Shown: piece by piece, positions 54,549 through 63,942 of the stretch
Layout of the letters: each line of letters opens with the position of its first letter
Position numbering within the stretch: position 1 is the first letter of the stretch
NCBI RefSeq assembly: GCF_000282375.1
Contig: NZ_AKJK01000049.1
Span: 62,001-126,000 of the forward strand
DNA: 64,000 nucleotides
Source: Pseudomonas sp. GM50
Lineage (GTDB): Bacteria; Pseudomonadota; Gammaproteobacteria; Pseudomonadales; Pseudomonadaceae
Reading direction: 5' to 3'
Notes under the pieces: generated by a model
What the model was told of the DNA's origin: nothing
The model's input: the letters and a program-made list of their open reading frames with translations, nothing else
Database searches by the model: none
Translations under genes and position numbers: made by a program

Positions 54549-56462
54549 ATGCACGACAACCATTTGAGTCGCCATGCCCAGCAAGTGCTGACCGTGACCC
54601 AAGGCAAATCCCACCTGCACGGTCCCGGCAGCGATCCGTCCATTGCCCGTTCCTGGCTGCGTTGTCTTGAGGACTATCACCTCGACCCGGCCCTGACCAT
54701 GGCGCCGACGGTGCTCGAACATGGCCGCGTGCTGGAAAGCCGCGAACGTTTGCAGCAAGTACTGCAGATCGCCGGCAACGAAATGACCAGCCTCCACCAG
54801 CAACTCTCCGGCGCTGGCCACGCGGTGCTGCTGACCGACGCCCGCGGGGTGATCCTCAATTGCGTCACCGCGCCCGCCGAACGGAAGATTTTCGAGCGCG
54901 CCGGCCTTTGGCTCGGCGCTGACTGGAGCGAAGCCTGCGAAGGTACTAACGGCATCGGCACCTGCCTGGTGGAGCGTCAGTCCCTGACCATCCACCAGGA
55001 CGAACATTTTCGTGGCCGACATACCGGCCTGACCTGCTCGGCAAGTCCGGTGTTCGATCCTCATGGCGAGCTGCTGGCGGTGCTCGACGTGTCTTCGGCG
55101 CGTCACGAGGTTTCGCGTCAGAGCCAGTTTCACACCATGGCCCTGGTCAATCTGTCGGCGAAGATGATCGAGAGCTGCTATTTCCTGCGTTACTTCGATA
55201 ATCAGTGGTTGCTGCGTTTTCACTTGCAGGCCGAATCCGTAGGGCTGTTCAGCGAAGGGCTGCTGGCGTTTGACGGGGAAGGGCGGATCTGTGCGGTGAA
55301 CCAGAGTGCGCTGAATTTGCTGGGGCATATTCGTGGTGGGCTGTTGGGTAAACCGGTGGAGGCGTTTTTCGACTGCTCGCTGGATGAATTGCTCGGCCGT
55401 GCGAGCGTCAATGCCAACGCCAGTTGGCCATTGCGCACCCGTGACGGGCGGCGGTTGTTTGCCGTATTGCGCGGGCAGCCGCGCAGTATTCCGGTGCCGG
55501 TGGTGCAAAGCCCGATGGTTGCCGAGCGTCCGCGCTTGTCAGGCATTTGCCTGGGCGATGCCGCGTTGCAGGAGGATTTCCGCAAGGCCTTGCGCGTGTT
55601 TGAACGGGACGTGCCGTTGCTGATCAACGGCGAAACCGGTTCCGGCAAGGAAGCCTTCGCCAAAGCCGTGCATCAGGCCAGTCAACGCTCGGAAAAATCG
55701 TTCGTCGCCCTCAATTGCGCGGCGATCCCCGAAAGCCTGATCGAGAGCGAACTGTTCGGCTATCGCGGCGGCAGCTTCACCGGTGCCCGCAAGGAAGGCA
55801 TGCGCGGCAAGTTGCAGCAGGCCGATGGCGGTACTTTGTTCCTCGATGAAATCGGTGACATGCCGCTGAGCATGCAGACTCGTCTATTAAGGGTGCTGGA
55901 AGACCGTCAGGTGGTGCCGATTGGCGGTGAGCCGGAATCGGTCAATGTGCGGATCATCAGCGCCACTCACCGCAATCTGCTTGAACGGGTGCAGGACGGC
56001 AGTTTCCGCGAGGATTTGTATTACCGGCTCAATGGGCTGGAGGTTGCGTTGCCGGCGCTGCGCGAGCGCGCTGACAAATCACAGTTGCTCGACTTTTTGC
56101 TGGCCGAAGAGGCGGGCGGGGAGACGGTGCTGATTGATGCCCCGGCGCGGCAGGCCTTGCTGGATTTTGCCTGGCCGGGCAATGTGCGGCAGCTGCGCAA
56201 TGTGCTGCGGACCCTGGCAGCGTTGTGTGATGGCGGCCGGATCGGGCTGGAGGATTTGCCGGCGACGATTCGCCAGGCCCGGGCAGTAACGGTGTCGGTG
56301 GTTGAAGAATCGTCCGAGTATCCACTGGACGATGCCGAGCGGTTGGCGTTGCTGACTGTGCTGGAGCAGCAGCGCTGGCACATGACCCACACCGCCGAAC
56401 AACTGGGCGTCAGCCGCAATACCCTCTACAGGAAGCTGCGCAAACACGGTATTGCCCGCTAG
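54549..56462 (+). CDS. eatR: AcoR-type sigma-54-dependent activator of ethanolamine genes
   Basis: A 637-residue enhancer-binding protein. It has an N-terminal GAF-type sensor (residues about 70-215, with WSEACEGTNGIGTCLVERQS and HTGLTCSASPVFDPHGELLA) and a PAS-like linker (225-300). The AAA+ domain has Walker A NGETGSGKEAFAKAVHQ near 357, Walker B GGTLFLDEIGDMPL and the sigma-54 loop YRGGSFTGARKEG, where GSFTGA replaces the usual GAFTGA. A Fis-type helix-turn-helix (TAEQLGVSRNTLYRKLRKHG) closes it. It is divergent from exaC and matches PA4021 (EatR) in context. Confidence 0.9.
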   Translation: MHDNHLSRHAQQVLTVTQGKSHLHGPGSDPSIARSWLRCLEDYHLDPALTMAPTVLEHGRVLESRERLQQVLQIAGNEMTSLHQQLSGAGHAVLLTDARGVILNCVTAPAERKIFERAGLWLGADWSEACEGTNGIGTCLVERQSLTIHQDEHFRGRHTGLTCSASPVFDPHGELLAVLDVSSARHEVSRQSQFHTMALVNLSAKMIESCYFLRYFDNQWLLRFHLQAESVGLFSEGLLAFDGEGRICAVNQSALNLLGHIRGGLLGKPVEAFFDCSLDELLGRASVNANASWPLRTRDGRRLFAVLRGQPRSIPVPVVQSPMVAERPRLSGICLGDAALQEDFRKALRVFERDVPLLINGETGSGKEAFAKAVHQASQRSEKSFVALNCAAIPESLIESELFGYRGGSFTGARKEGMRGKLQQADGGTLFLDEIGDMPLSMQTRLLRVLEDRQVVPIGGEPESVNVRIISATHRNLLERVQDGSFREDLYYRLNGLEVALPALRERADKSQLLDFLLAEEAGGETVLIDAPARQALLDFAWPGNVRQLRNVLRTLAALCDGGRIGLEDLPATIRQARAVTVSVVEESSEYPLDDAERLALLTVLEQQRWHMTHTAEQLGVSRNTLYRKLRKHGIAR

Positions 56463-56481
56463 ATACACCGGATCCTGACTT

Positions 56482-56555
56482 TGTAGGAGCGAGGCTTGCC
56501 CGCGAAGCTTTTGGCGTACTCGAGGACGCCTTCGCGGGCAAGCCTCGCTCCTACA
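56482..56555. repeat. REP pair, family A (copy identical to 50775-50848)
   Basis: Inverted doublet with the same arms and the same 22-bp loop as the copy 5.7 kb to the left. It lies 20 bp after the eatR stop, between eatR and mpl. Confidence 0.92.
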
Positions 56556-56639
56556 GGGGTTGTGGTGTTTGTCTTGAAACACAAGGTGCGATTTTCCCCT
56601 CCCTACGCTAACCTGCGGCCATGTTTTACGAGGTCGACT

Positions 56640-57989
56640 ATGCACATTCATATTCTTGGTATTTGCGGCACTTTCATGGGTTCGATGGCGGTTCTGGCCA
56701 AAGAGCTGGGCCATCACGTGACCGGCTCCGATGCCAACGTCTATCCACCGATGAGCACTCAGCTGCAAGCCCAGGGCATTGAGTTGACCCAAGGTTACGA
56801 CCCGGCGCAGCTCGATCCGGCCCCGGACCTGGTGGTGATCGGCAATGCCATGTCCCGCGGCAACCCGGCTGTCGAATACGTGCTGAACAAAGGCCTGCCG
56901 TACGTCTCCGGCCCGCAATGGCTGGCCGATCATGTACTGCAAGGTCGTTGGGTGCTGGCGGTTGCCGGCACTCACGGCAAAACCACCACCAGCAGCATGC
57001 TCGCCTGGGTCCTGGAACACGCCGGCATGAGCCCGGGTTTCCTGATCGGCGGCGTGCCGCAGAATTTCTCGGTGTCGGCGCGTCTGGGTGATACGCCGTT
57101 CTTCGTGATCGAAGCCGACGAATACGACAGCGCGTTCTTCGACAAGCGCTCCAAGTTTGTTCACTACCGTCCGCGCACGGCGATCCTGAACAATCTTGAG
57201 TTCGATCACGCCGACATCTTCCCTGATCTGCCGGCCATCGAGCGGCAGTTCCACCATTTGGTTCGGACCATTCCGAGCGAAGGCCTGGTGATTCATCCGA
57301 CCACCGAGCCGGCCTTGCTGCGCGTCATCGAAATGGGCTGCTGGACCCCGGTGCAAACCACCGGTGCCGGCGGTCAGTGGCAAGTCAAACTGCTCAGTGA
57401 AGACGGTTCGAAATTCGAAGTAATGTTCGAAGGCGCCGTTCAAGGCGTGGTCGAGTGGGACATGACCGGTCAACACAACGTCGCCAACGCCTTGGCCACC
57501 TTGGCCGCTGCGCGTCACGTCGGCGTAGTGCCGTCGATGGGCATCGCGGCACTGAGCGCGTTCAAAAGCGTGAAGCGGCGGATGGAAAAAGTCGCGGAAG
57601 TGCGTGGCATCACCATTTACGACGACTTCGCTCACCATCCGACCGCCATCGCCACCACCCTCGACGGTCTGCGCAAACGCATTGGCGACGCGCCATTGAT
57701 TGCGATCATCGAGCCACGCTCCAATTCCATGAAGCTCGGCGCTCACCGCGATGGCTTGCCGGAAAGTGTGGTCGATGCCGATCAGGTGATCTGGTATTCG
57801 CCGGCCAACCTCGGTTGGGATCTGGGTGCCACTGCGGCGTTGTGCACCGTGCCGTCGATCGTCAGTGATTCGCTGGAAGGCATCATCGAGCGCGTGAAGA
57901 GCCAGGCTCAGCCCGGCACTCACGTGGTGATCATGAGCAACGGCGGCTTCGGCGGCCTGCATGGCAAACTGGCCGAGGCGCTGCAATGA
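56640..57989 (+). CDS. mpl: UDP-MurNAc:tripeptide ligase Mpl
   Basis: A 449-residue recycling enzyme that joins the murein tripeptide L-Ala-gamma-D-Glu-meso-DAP to UDP-MurNAc. It has the N-terminal [20 protein letters not shown], the Mur-ligase ATP loop [20 protein letters not shown] near residue 105, [19 protein letters not shown] near 162 and [18 protein letters not shown] near 330. The ATG at 56640 gives the family N-terminus; upstream codons run through the REP. It overlaps ubiX by 4 bp. Confidence 0.95.
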   Translation: MHIHILGICGTFMGSMAVLAKELGHHVTGSDANVYPPMSTQLQAQGIELTQGYDPAQLDPAPDLVVIGNAMSRGNPAVEYVLNKGLPYVSGPQWLADHVLQGRWVLAVAGTHGKTTTSSMLAWVLEHAGMSPGFLIGGVPQNFSVSARLGDTPFFVIEADEYDSAFFDKRSKFVHYRPRTAILNNLEFDHADIFPDLPAIERQFHHLVRTIPSEGLVIHPTTEPALLRVIEMGCWTPVQTTGAGGQWQVKLLSEDGSKFEVMFEGAVQGVVEWDMTGQHNVANALATLAAARHVGVVPSMGIAALSAFKSVKRRMEKVAEVRGITIYDDFAHHPTAIATTLDGLRKRIGDAPLIAIIEPRSNSMKLGAHRDGLPESVVDADQVIWYSPANLGWDLGATAALCTVPSIVSDSLEGIIERVKSQAQPGTHVVIMSNGGFGGLHGKLAEALQ

Positions 57990-58618
57990 ACAACGGCCCG
58001 GAACGCATCACGCTGGCGATGACCGGCGCTTCGGGCGCCCAGTACGGCTTGCGCCTGCTCGACTGCCTGGTGCGTGAAGACCGCGAGGTGCACTTCCTGA
58101 TTTCCAAGGCTGCGCAACTGGTGATGGCCACCGAGACCGATGTCTCGCTGCCGGCGAAACCACAGATGATGCAAGCCTTTCTCACGGAATACACCGGTGC
58201 CGCCGCCGGGCAGATTCGGGTGTACGGCAAGGAAGACTGGATGTCGCCGGTGGCTTCGGGCTCTGGCTCGCCAGCGGCGATGGTGGTGGTGCCGTGTTCC
58301 ACCGGAACCTTGTCGGCTATCGCGACCGGGGCCTGCAACAACTTGATCGAACGGGCTGCCGACGTGACCTTGAAGGAGCGCCGCCAGCTGATTCTGGTGC
58401 CACGCGAGGCGCCGTATTCGAGCATTCATCTGGAGAACATGCTCAAGCTGTCGAACATGGGCGTGACTATTCTGCCGGCGTCACCGGGCTTCTATCACCA
58501 GCCGCAGACCATTGATGACTTGATCGACTTCGTCGTGGCGCGAATTCTCAACTGTTTGAATATCCCGCAAGACATGCTGCCGCGTTGGGGCGAACACCAT
58601 TTGAGCAGCGATGAATAA
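57986..58618 (+). CDS. ubiX: Flavin prenyltransferase UbiX
   Basis: A 210-residue enzyme that prenylates FMN to the cofactor used by the decarboxylase UbiD in ubiquinone synthesis. It shows [20 protein letters not shown] near residue 7, the flavin-binding [20 protein letters not shown] near 92, and the conserved [20 protein letters not shown] near 140. Its ATG overlaps mpl (ATGA), and it overlaps the lipoprotein gene by 8 bp. Confidence 0.95.
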   Translation: MNNGPERITLAMTGASGAQYGLRLLDCLVREDREVHFLISKAAQLVMATETDVSLPAKPQMMQAFLTEYTGAAAGQIRVYGKEDWMSPVASGSGSPAAMVVVPCSTGTLSAIATGACNNLIERAADVTLKERRQLILVPREAPYSSIHLENMLKLSNMGVTILPASPGFYHQPQTIDDLIDFVVARILNCLNIPQDMLPRWGEHHLSSDE

Positions 58619-58895
58619 GCTGCTGATCATCCTGCTGGCTTTGCAATTGGCGGGCTGCGCCACCGCGCGCACCCTCGATGCCGCCAAGCCTGGAGCGCCG
58701 GTGGTGTATTCGGGGACGCGTCTGGATTTGTATGCGATGAACGGCGGTTGCTGCGCCATGGACCGATTTGGCGCCGAAGCACCGAGCTATCCGGGTGTTG
58801 ACCTGCCGGCCAGCGCCTTGCTCGACACGTTGTTGTTGCCGCTGTCGTTGTTAACGGTGATTGGCGTAAGTTTTCAAGCGACGGGTGGATTGTAA
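58611..58895 (+). CDS. YceK/YidQ-family lipoprotein
   Basis: A 94-residue lipoprotein: [20 protein letters not shown] gives a lipobox (LAGC) with Cys 16. The remainder ([20 protein letters not shown] and the hydrophobic [20 protein letters not shown] near the end) matches the YceK family of small outer-membrane lipoproteins. It overlaps ubiX by 8 bp. Function unknown. Confidence 0.82.
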   Translation: MNKLLIILLALQLAGCATARTLDAAKPGAPVVYSGTRLDLYAMNGGCCAMDRFGAEAPSYPGVDLPASALLDTLLLPLSLLTVIGVSFQATGGL

Positions 58896-58903
58896 GAGAG
58901 CCC

Positions 58904-59013
58904 TGTGGCGAGGGGGCTTGCCCCCGTTGGGTCGCGCAGCGGCCCTCCGTTTCTTGAGTCGCCTGGATTTGCGACTGCTTCGCAGCCGAACGGGGGCAAG
59001 CCCCCTCGCCACA
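58904..59013. repeat. REP pair, family B
   Basis: Inverted arms TGTGGCGAGGGGGCTTGCCC... and ...GCAAGCCCCCTCGCCACA between convergent genes. Confidence 0.9.
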
Positions 59014-59024
59014 GGTCCGCTGAA

Positions 59025-59666
59025 TTACTTGCCCAACTTACGCAACTCATCCGACTCGACAATCCGCACGCCATCCTGCTCTTCCAGCGCCAGGCGCCAC
59101 ATGGCGCGGGCCAGTTGGCAGGCTTCGATGCCGTGGTACTTGCCCGGAATCAATTTCGACAACGGGCCGGCAACCCGCTCGCCCAGTCGCGGCTCGACGC
59201 GATCGCCCAGCAACAGCGAAGGCCGGCAAATGGTCAGCTGCGGCCAATTCTGCGCGCGCAATGCGTGTTCCATCTCGCCTTTGACCCGGTTGTAGAAAAT
59301 CGAGGATCTGCGATCGGCTCCCAAGGCGCTGATCACGATCAAGTGCCGTGCGCCCATTTCCCGTGCACGTTTGGCGAAGGCCACGACCATGTCCAGGTCC
59401 ACTGCGCGAAACGCTTGCTCGGAGCCGGCCTGTTTGATCGTGGTGCCGAGGCAGCAGTAGGCAATGTCGACGCGACCGTTCAATTGCGGCAAAAACACCG
59501 CCGGGTCGCCGACCGGGTTTTCCAGGTGAGGATGCTCGGCCAATGGCCGGCGTGAGGGGGCTAATACCCGTGTAATCGTTGGCTCGTTGAGCAGGCGGTC
59601 AAGCAAATGTTCACCGGTTAACCCGGTAGCTCCGGCAAGCAATACATGCTGAGGCGTCAAGTACAT
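59025..59666 (-). CDS. NAD(P)-binding oxidoreductase (atypical SDR, HTATIP2-like)
   Basis: A 213-residue atypical short-chain dehydrogenase. The nucleotide-binding motif is [19 protein letters not shown] at residues 8-26, then [17 protein letters not shown] near 67, [21 protein letters not shown] with the YNxxK-like YNRVK near 125, and [11 protein letters not shown]. It resembles HTATIP2/Ycf39-like NmrA-type oxidoreductases. Single gene; substrate unknown. Confidence 0.82.
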   Translation of the reverse strand: MYLTPQHVLLAGATGLTGEHLLDRLLNEPTITRVLAPSRRPLAEHPHLENPVGDPAVFLPQLNGRVDIAYCCLGTTIKQAGSEQAFRAVDLDMVVAFAKRAREMGARHLIVISALGADRRSSIFYNRVKGEMEHALRAQNWPQLTICRPSLLLGDRVEPRLGERVAGPLSKLIPGKYHGIEACQLARAMWRLALEEQDGVRIVESDELRKLGK

Positions 59667-59693
59667 AGTAATTCCCCCTTGATACTATTCAGC

Positions 59694-61409
59694 TTAGTTG
59701 CTCTTTTCATCCTTGCTGATAGAGACACTTTGCAGTGCCTTTCGTGCCTGTTGTTTGCGTAACGATTGCCAGTGGGCGAGAACGGTTTTCGGCGCCCAGA
59801 TTTGCGGCTCGGAGGCTTCGAAATTGTCGGCCAGTTCACGCTCGGCCACGGTGGCCCTGGCCAGTTTGAAGGCTTGCTCCAGATCGTCGGTCTGGTTCAG
59901 CGCCTGGGCGAACAGCGCGTCGCCGAAATAAGTGAAGTTGGCTTCCTCCGAACACCCGAAGGACACTCGATCGGCGCGCGAGGCGGTCATGATCAGGGTG
60001 CGTTCGTCCTTGAGGGCGGGGATGAAGCCGCCGGAATAGCAGGATGAAATCACGATGATCTTGTCACGCTTCTTCAGGGGCGCGAGGACGGCGGCGAGCT
60101 CGTCGGCCGGCAGGTCGGCCAGCTCCATGCGGGGCTGGTCGAGCACCAGTTCGTGTTCACTGGAGCCATGGCTGGTCAGATAAATGAACAGCAAGTCTTC
60201 CGGGCCGCTGCGCTCGGCCAGGGTCTGGGCGGCGCGGCGCAGGTTCTCCCGGGTGGCCATCGGCCGGTCGCCGAGGTGATCGCGATGGTTGACCAGGCGG
60301 ATCTGGCCGAAGGCGCCGAAACGGCTGGCGAGCATGTTGGCGACGTAGTCGGACTCGCGCAGGAACACGCTCTGCTTGCCGTCGCCGCCCAGGGTCAAGG
60401 TGTACAGTTCGACCGCTGGGGTCGAGGCCGGGACGTTGGCCAATGCATCGTCGAGCAAGCGCCCCTGAGCCAGCAAGCCGAGTTCGAGAGGGTCGGGCAG
60501 CAGCTTGCCGTCGGCGTCGCGCACGCGCTGACTATTGACCCAGGTGCCGCTCTGCACGGTGCCATCGGTCAACACCAAAGTACCTTGGCCCTGATAGTTG
60601 TCGCCGTCGAACTGGCCAATGTAGAAACTGCCATCGGCCAGGTTCAAGCGACCTTGACCGGTGAAACGCCAGTCGCTGAACTGACCGATGTAGTGACTGC
60701 CGTCGGCGCCGATCAACTCGCCCTTGCCGCTGAGCACGCCTTCCTTGAAGTGACCGAGCCAGACATCGCCATCGGCGTTCTCGTAGCGGCCCTTGCCGTG
60801 CAGTTGATTGTTCTTGAAGCCGCCGACATAGATATCGCCATCGGCGCTGTTGAAGGTGCCATTGCCTTCCAGCTGACCGTCGGCGAAATGCCCGGTGAAC
60901 AGATTGCCGCTGGCATCGCTGCGCTGGCCTTCGCCGTTGGGTTTGCCGTGGGCGAATTGACCTTGGTACTGGCTGCCGTCTTCGAGTTCCAGACGACCGA
61001 GCCCTGAGTATTGATCGGCCTTGAATTCGCCGCGGTAGGTCATGGCGTTTTCTTTGAGAGTACCTTCGCCGTCGCGTCTACCCGCCTTGAAACCGCCGGT
61101 ATAGCTGCTGCCAGTGGTGGTCAGGGTGCCTTGGCCATCGAATAGCCCTTGCTGGAATTGCCCGCGATAGACCTCGCCGTTGCTGCCATGCCATTCGCCC
61201 TGGCCATGCCATTGGCCTTTGTCGAACTGGCCGGCGTACCAGCTGCCGTTCGGGTAATCGATGCGGCCCTCGCCTTGCAGCAAGCCATTGACCAGGTCAC
61301 CGCGATAGCGTCCGCCGTCCGGCAGGCGGGCATCGGGGGGCAGCAGCGATTCGCCATCGCCGCAAGCGGTGAGCAACAGGGTCAGAGCAAGGAGTGCAAG
61401 TGGGCGCAT
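59694..61409 (-). CDS. Lipoprotein with MORN repeats and a caspase-like (C13) domain
   Basis: A 571-residue lipoprotein. MRPLALLALTLLLTACG gives a lipobox (Cys 16). Eleven MORN repeats follow (residues about 33-290), each of the form YxGxFxxGxxxGxG. From about 340 comes a caspase-like peptidase domain of the C13/legumain type: a catalytic His in LLFIYLTSHGSSEHELVLD and a catalytic Cys in DKIIVISSCYSGGFIPALKD, ending in helices to SISKDEKSN. Both catalytic residues are intact, so it may be an envelope-anchored protease. MORN repeats usually serve membrane or protein contacts. No partner gene is evident. Confidence 0.85.
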   Translation of the reverse strand: MRPLALLALTLLLTACGDGESLLPPDARLPDGGRYRGDLVNGLLQGEGRIDYPNGSWYAGQFDKGQWHGQGEWHGSNGEVYRGQFQQGLFDGQGTLTTTGSSYTGGFKAGRRDGEGTLKENAMTYRGEFKADQYSGLGRLELEDGSQYQGQFAHGKPNGEGQRSDASGNLFTGHFADGQLEGNGTFNSADGDIYVGGFKNNQLHGKGRYENADGDVWLGHFKEGVLSGKGELIGADGSHYIGQFSDWRFTGQGRLNLADGSFYIGQFDGDNYQGQGTLVLTDGTVQSGTWVNSQRVRDADGKLLPDPLELGLLAQGRLLDDALANVPASTPAVELYTLTLGGDGKQSVFLRESDYVANMLASRFGAFGQIRLVNHRDHLGDRPMATRENLRRAAQTLAERSGPEDLLFIYLTSHGSSEHELVLDQPRMELADLPADELAAVLAPLKKRDKIIVISSCYSGGFIPALKDERTLIMTASRADRVSFGCSEEANFTYFGDALFAQALNQTDDLEQAFKLARATVAERELADNFEASEPQIWAPKTVLAHWQSLRKQQARKALQSVSISKDEKSN

Positions 61410-61523
61410 AGCGGGATCCGGGCAATTAGGCGACCGAGTATGCCGCAGCTATGTGTCGCATTTATAGAGACACGGCACAGACACGGCGCGAAACAGCGTG
61501 AGCTGCTTCGCATCCGGGATGCT

Positions 61524-61979
61524 TTACACGAAGCAGAGGGACAGTGGCTCGGCGATATAAGCCGGTTTGTCCGACCCTTCGATTTCAAGCGTGGCGGTGG
61601 CCTTGAGCAGCCATTGGCCGGGTTTCTTCTCGATGACCTCGTTCATGTCGACCTTGAGTCGCACCCTGGAATTGACCTTCACAGGCTGGATGAAACGAAC
61701 GCTGTCCAGGCCGTAGTTGACCACCATCTTCGCGCCTTCAGGCAGGATGAGGATGTCTTCCATCAGTTTGGGGATCAGTGACAACGACAGGAAACCATGG
61801 GCGATGGTGCTGCCAAAAGGGGTTTGCGCGGCTTTGACCGGGTCGACGTGGATGAACTGGTAATCACCTGTGGCTTCTGCGAACAGGTTGATGCGTTCCT
61901 GGTCGATGGTGAGCCATTCGGAACGTCCGAGTTCCTTGCCGACATAATCTTTGAGCTCTGCAACTGGAACATAGGGCAT
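61524..61979 (-). CDS. MaoC-type hotdog dehydratase
   Basis: A 151-residue (R)-specific enoyl-CoA hydratase-like protein. The hydratase signature is FAEATGDYQFIHVDPVKAAQ near residue 33 (catalytic Asp and His), followed by TPFGSTIAHGFLSLSLIPKL. The length fits a single hotdog-fold monomer. It probably acts on acyl-CoA in fatty-acid degradation or polyhydroxyalkanoate supply, but no pathway genes adjoin it. Confidence 0.88.
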   Translation of the reverse strand: MPYVPVAELKDYVGKELGRSEWLTIDQERINLFAEATGDYQFIHVDPVKAAQTPFGSTIAHGFLSLSLIPKLMEDILILPEGAKMVVNYGLDSVRFIQPVKVNSRVRLKVDMNEVIEKKPGQWLLKATATLEIEGSDKPAYIAEPLSLCFV

Positions 61980-62172
61980 TGAGACTCTCCTTGGGTCATC
62001 GGTTTTATAGTTTTCGGGTGGGGGGATTTGACCTCCCTGCGAACCACTTTAGATCAACATGGCAAATTGCTCCGGTCAACTATCCATGCTTTTGGCGAAT
62101 GCCGATTCATAGCGTTGGCATGCTTATAATGCCGGGCCCCTTCTTTGTGGGGAACGCGCGCGGGAGGTGTGG

Positions 62173-62535
62173 ATGTTGTTACGTGGCCTGACCTGGCTGG
62201 TGCTGTTTCAATTGCTCGGCACCGCCCTCAATCATCTGTTTTTGCCGGTACTGCCGGGGCCGATCATTGGTCTATTGCTGCTGCTGGGATATTTGATTAT
62301 CCGCGGTCAAGTCGGTGAACCCCTGAACCTCGCGGCCAGCAGCTTGTTGCGTTACCTGCCGTTGCTGCTGGTGCCGCCGGCCGTGGGCGTGATGGTTTAC
62401 GCCGCCGACATTGCCGCGGATTTCTGGGCGATCACCGGTGCGCTGGTGCTGTCGCTGCTGTTGTCGATGGCCTTCGCCGGCGTCTTGATGCAGCGCATGG
62501 TCAAGCCTCACGCTGATCATGAGGACGGCCAATGA
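62173..62535 (+). CDS. CidA/LrgA-family holin-like protein
   Basis: A 120-residue inner-membrane protein with four helices. It has the conserved LNHLFLPVLPGPIIGLLLLL near residue 22 and LLRYLPLLLVPPAVGVMVYA near 60. Such proteins pair with LrgB/CidB in murein-hydrolase control or small-acid export. The ATG at 62173 was chosen by GGGAGG at a spacing of 5; an upstream GTG at 62167 would lie on the Shine-Dalgarno site. It overlaps the lrgB-like gene by 4 bp. Confidence 0.88.
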   Translation: MLLRGLTWLVLFQLLGTALNHLFLPVLPGPIIGLLLLLGYLIIRGQVGEPLNLAASSLLRYLPLLLVPPAVGVMVYAADIAADFWAITGALVLSLLLSMAFAGVLMQRMVKPHADHEDGQ

Positions 62536-63248
62536 TTTTCGATTGGCACGGCGCCTGGGCGTCGGTGATTCATCATCCATTGTTCGGTATTGGCATTACG
62601 TTGGGCGCGTATCAATTGGTGCTGGCAGCCTTTGAGAAAACCCGTTGGGTTTTTCTGCAACCGGTACTGGTCTCCATGTTGCTGGTCATCGCTGTACTGG
62701 TCGGTTGCGGTCTGAGTTACGCCGAATACCGCAAGAGCACCGAGATCCTCAGCATCTTGCTCGGGCCGGCCACTGTTGCGCTGGCGGTGCCGCTGTACCT
62801 CAACCTGCGACGGATCCGGCAGTTGTTCTGGCCGATATTTACTACGCTGGTGATAGGTGGTGTAGTCGCCACGGGCATGGGGGTGTTGCTGGGCTGGTGG
62901 TTCGGCGCCGAACACATGATCCTGATGACCATGGCACCCAAATCGGTTACCTCGCCGATTGCCATGCTGGTGGCGGAGCAGATTGGTGGTGTCGCGGCGT
63001 TGGCGGCGGTGTTCGTGTTGATTACCGGAGTGATCGGGGCGATCTTCGGGCCGAGTCTTTTGACCCGCCTCGGTGTCCACAGCCCAGAGGCCCGTGGCAT
63101 GGCCCTGGGCATGACCGCCCACGCCGTCGGCACTTCGGTGGCCTTGCAGGAAAGTGAAGAGTGCGGTGCCTTTGCGGCACTGGCGATGAGTCTGATGGGC
63201 GTGGCCACGGCGGTGTTCCTGCCGTTGGCGGTGTCGATGGTGGTGTAA
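62532..63248 (+). CDS. LrgB/CidB-family membrane protein
   Basis: A 238-residue partner of the LrgA-like protein with about seven hydrophobic helices. Family landmarks are VALAVPLYLNLRRIRQLFWP near residue 92, MTMAPKSVTSPIAMLVAEQI near 135, and GVHSPEARGMALGMTAHAVG near 175. The paired arrangement is typical of this operon, which in other bacteria exports pyruvate or regulates autolysis. Confidence 0.9.
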   Translation: MIFDWHGAWASVIHHPLFGIGITLGAYQLVLAAFEKTRWVFLQPVLVSMLLVIAVLVGCGLSYAEYRKSTEILSILLGPATVALAVPLYLNLRRIRQLFWPIFTTLVIGGVVATGMGVLLGWWFGAEHMILMTMAPKSVTSPIAMLVAEQIGGVAALAAVFVLITGVIGAIFGPSLLTRLGVHSPEARGMALGMTAHAVGTSVALQESEECGAFAALAMSLMGVATAVFLPLAVSMVV

Positions 63249-63258
63249 GGAAATGTCT

Positions 63259-63849
63259 ATGAGTCTGCCGCTTTTTCCGCTGAACACGGTGTTGTTTCCG
63301 GATTGCATCCTCGACTTGCAGATATTCGAGGCGCGCTACCTGGACATGATCGGTCGCTGCATGAAACAGGGCGGCGGCTTCGGCGTGGTGTGCATCCTCG
63401 ACGGCGAAGAAGTCGGCATCGCCCCCGAAGGCTATGCACGAGTGGGGTGCGAGGCGCTGATCACCGACTTCCACCAGCAGGACAATGGCCTGCTGGGCAT
63501 TCGGGTGAAGGGCGGGCGGCGTTTCCATGTTGTGCGCACCGAGGTGCAGCGCGACCAGTTGATCGTTGCCGACGTCGAGTGGCTGGAAGACGAGCCCGAG
63601 CAACCGCTACAGGATGAGGATGCCGACCTGGTCGCGCTGCTCAGGGCTTTGGCGGAACACCCGATGGTCGAAGCGCTGAGCATGGGCACCGAAGCGACGG
63701 GGCAACAGTCCCTGGCCAACCAGTTGGCCTACCTGTTGCCGTTTGCTGAAGTGGACAAGATAGACCTGCTGCAACTTGATGATCCGCAGCAGCGCCTGGA
63801 TGCGATTCAGGCGTTGCTGGATGAGTTGCAGGGTGAGTTGTTTACCTGA
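63259..63849 (+). CDS. LON substrate-binding domain protein
   Basis: A 196-residue stand-alone Lon N-terminal domain. It starts LPLFPLNTVLFPDCILDLQI with FEARYLDM, then GGGFGVVCILDGEEVG and VGCEALITDF. There is no ATPase or protease domain. Three ATG codons cluster at 63253-63259; 63259 is best spaced from AAGGA. Likely a peptidase-S16-family protein of unknown partner. Closed by a family D palindrome. Confidence 0.85.
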   Translation: MSLPLFPLNTVLFPDCILDLQIFEARYLDMIGRCMKQGGGFGVVCILDGEEVGIAPEGYARVGCEALITDFHQQDNGLLGIRVKGGRRFHVVRTEVQRDQLIVADVEWLEDEPEQPLQDEDADLVALLRALAEHPMVEALSMGTEATGQQSLANQLAYLLPFAEVDKIDLLQLDDPQQRLDAIQALLDELQGELFT

Positions 63850-63857
63850 CGTGCGCT

Positions 63858-63935
63858 AAAAGATCGCAGCCTGCGGCAGCTCCTACATCAAATTGGCGTA
63901 CCCCCTGTAGGAGCTGCCGAAGGCTGCGATCTTTT
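63858..63935. repeat. Palindromic repeat, family D
   Basis: AAAAGATCGCAGCCTGCGGC... / ...GCCGAAGGCTGCGATCTTTT between convergent genes, same element as 9595-9671; probable bidirectional terminator. Confidence 0.85.
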
Positions 63936-63942
63936 GATCTTT

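Noticed and set aside
2672-63935. Repeated palindromes considered as CRISPR
   Set aside because: They are inverted doublets dispersed between genes, not direct repeats with uniform spacers; they are REP elements.
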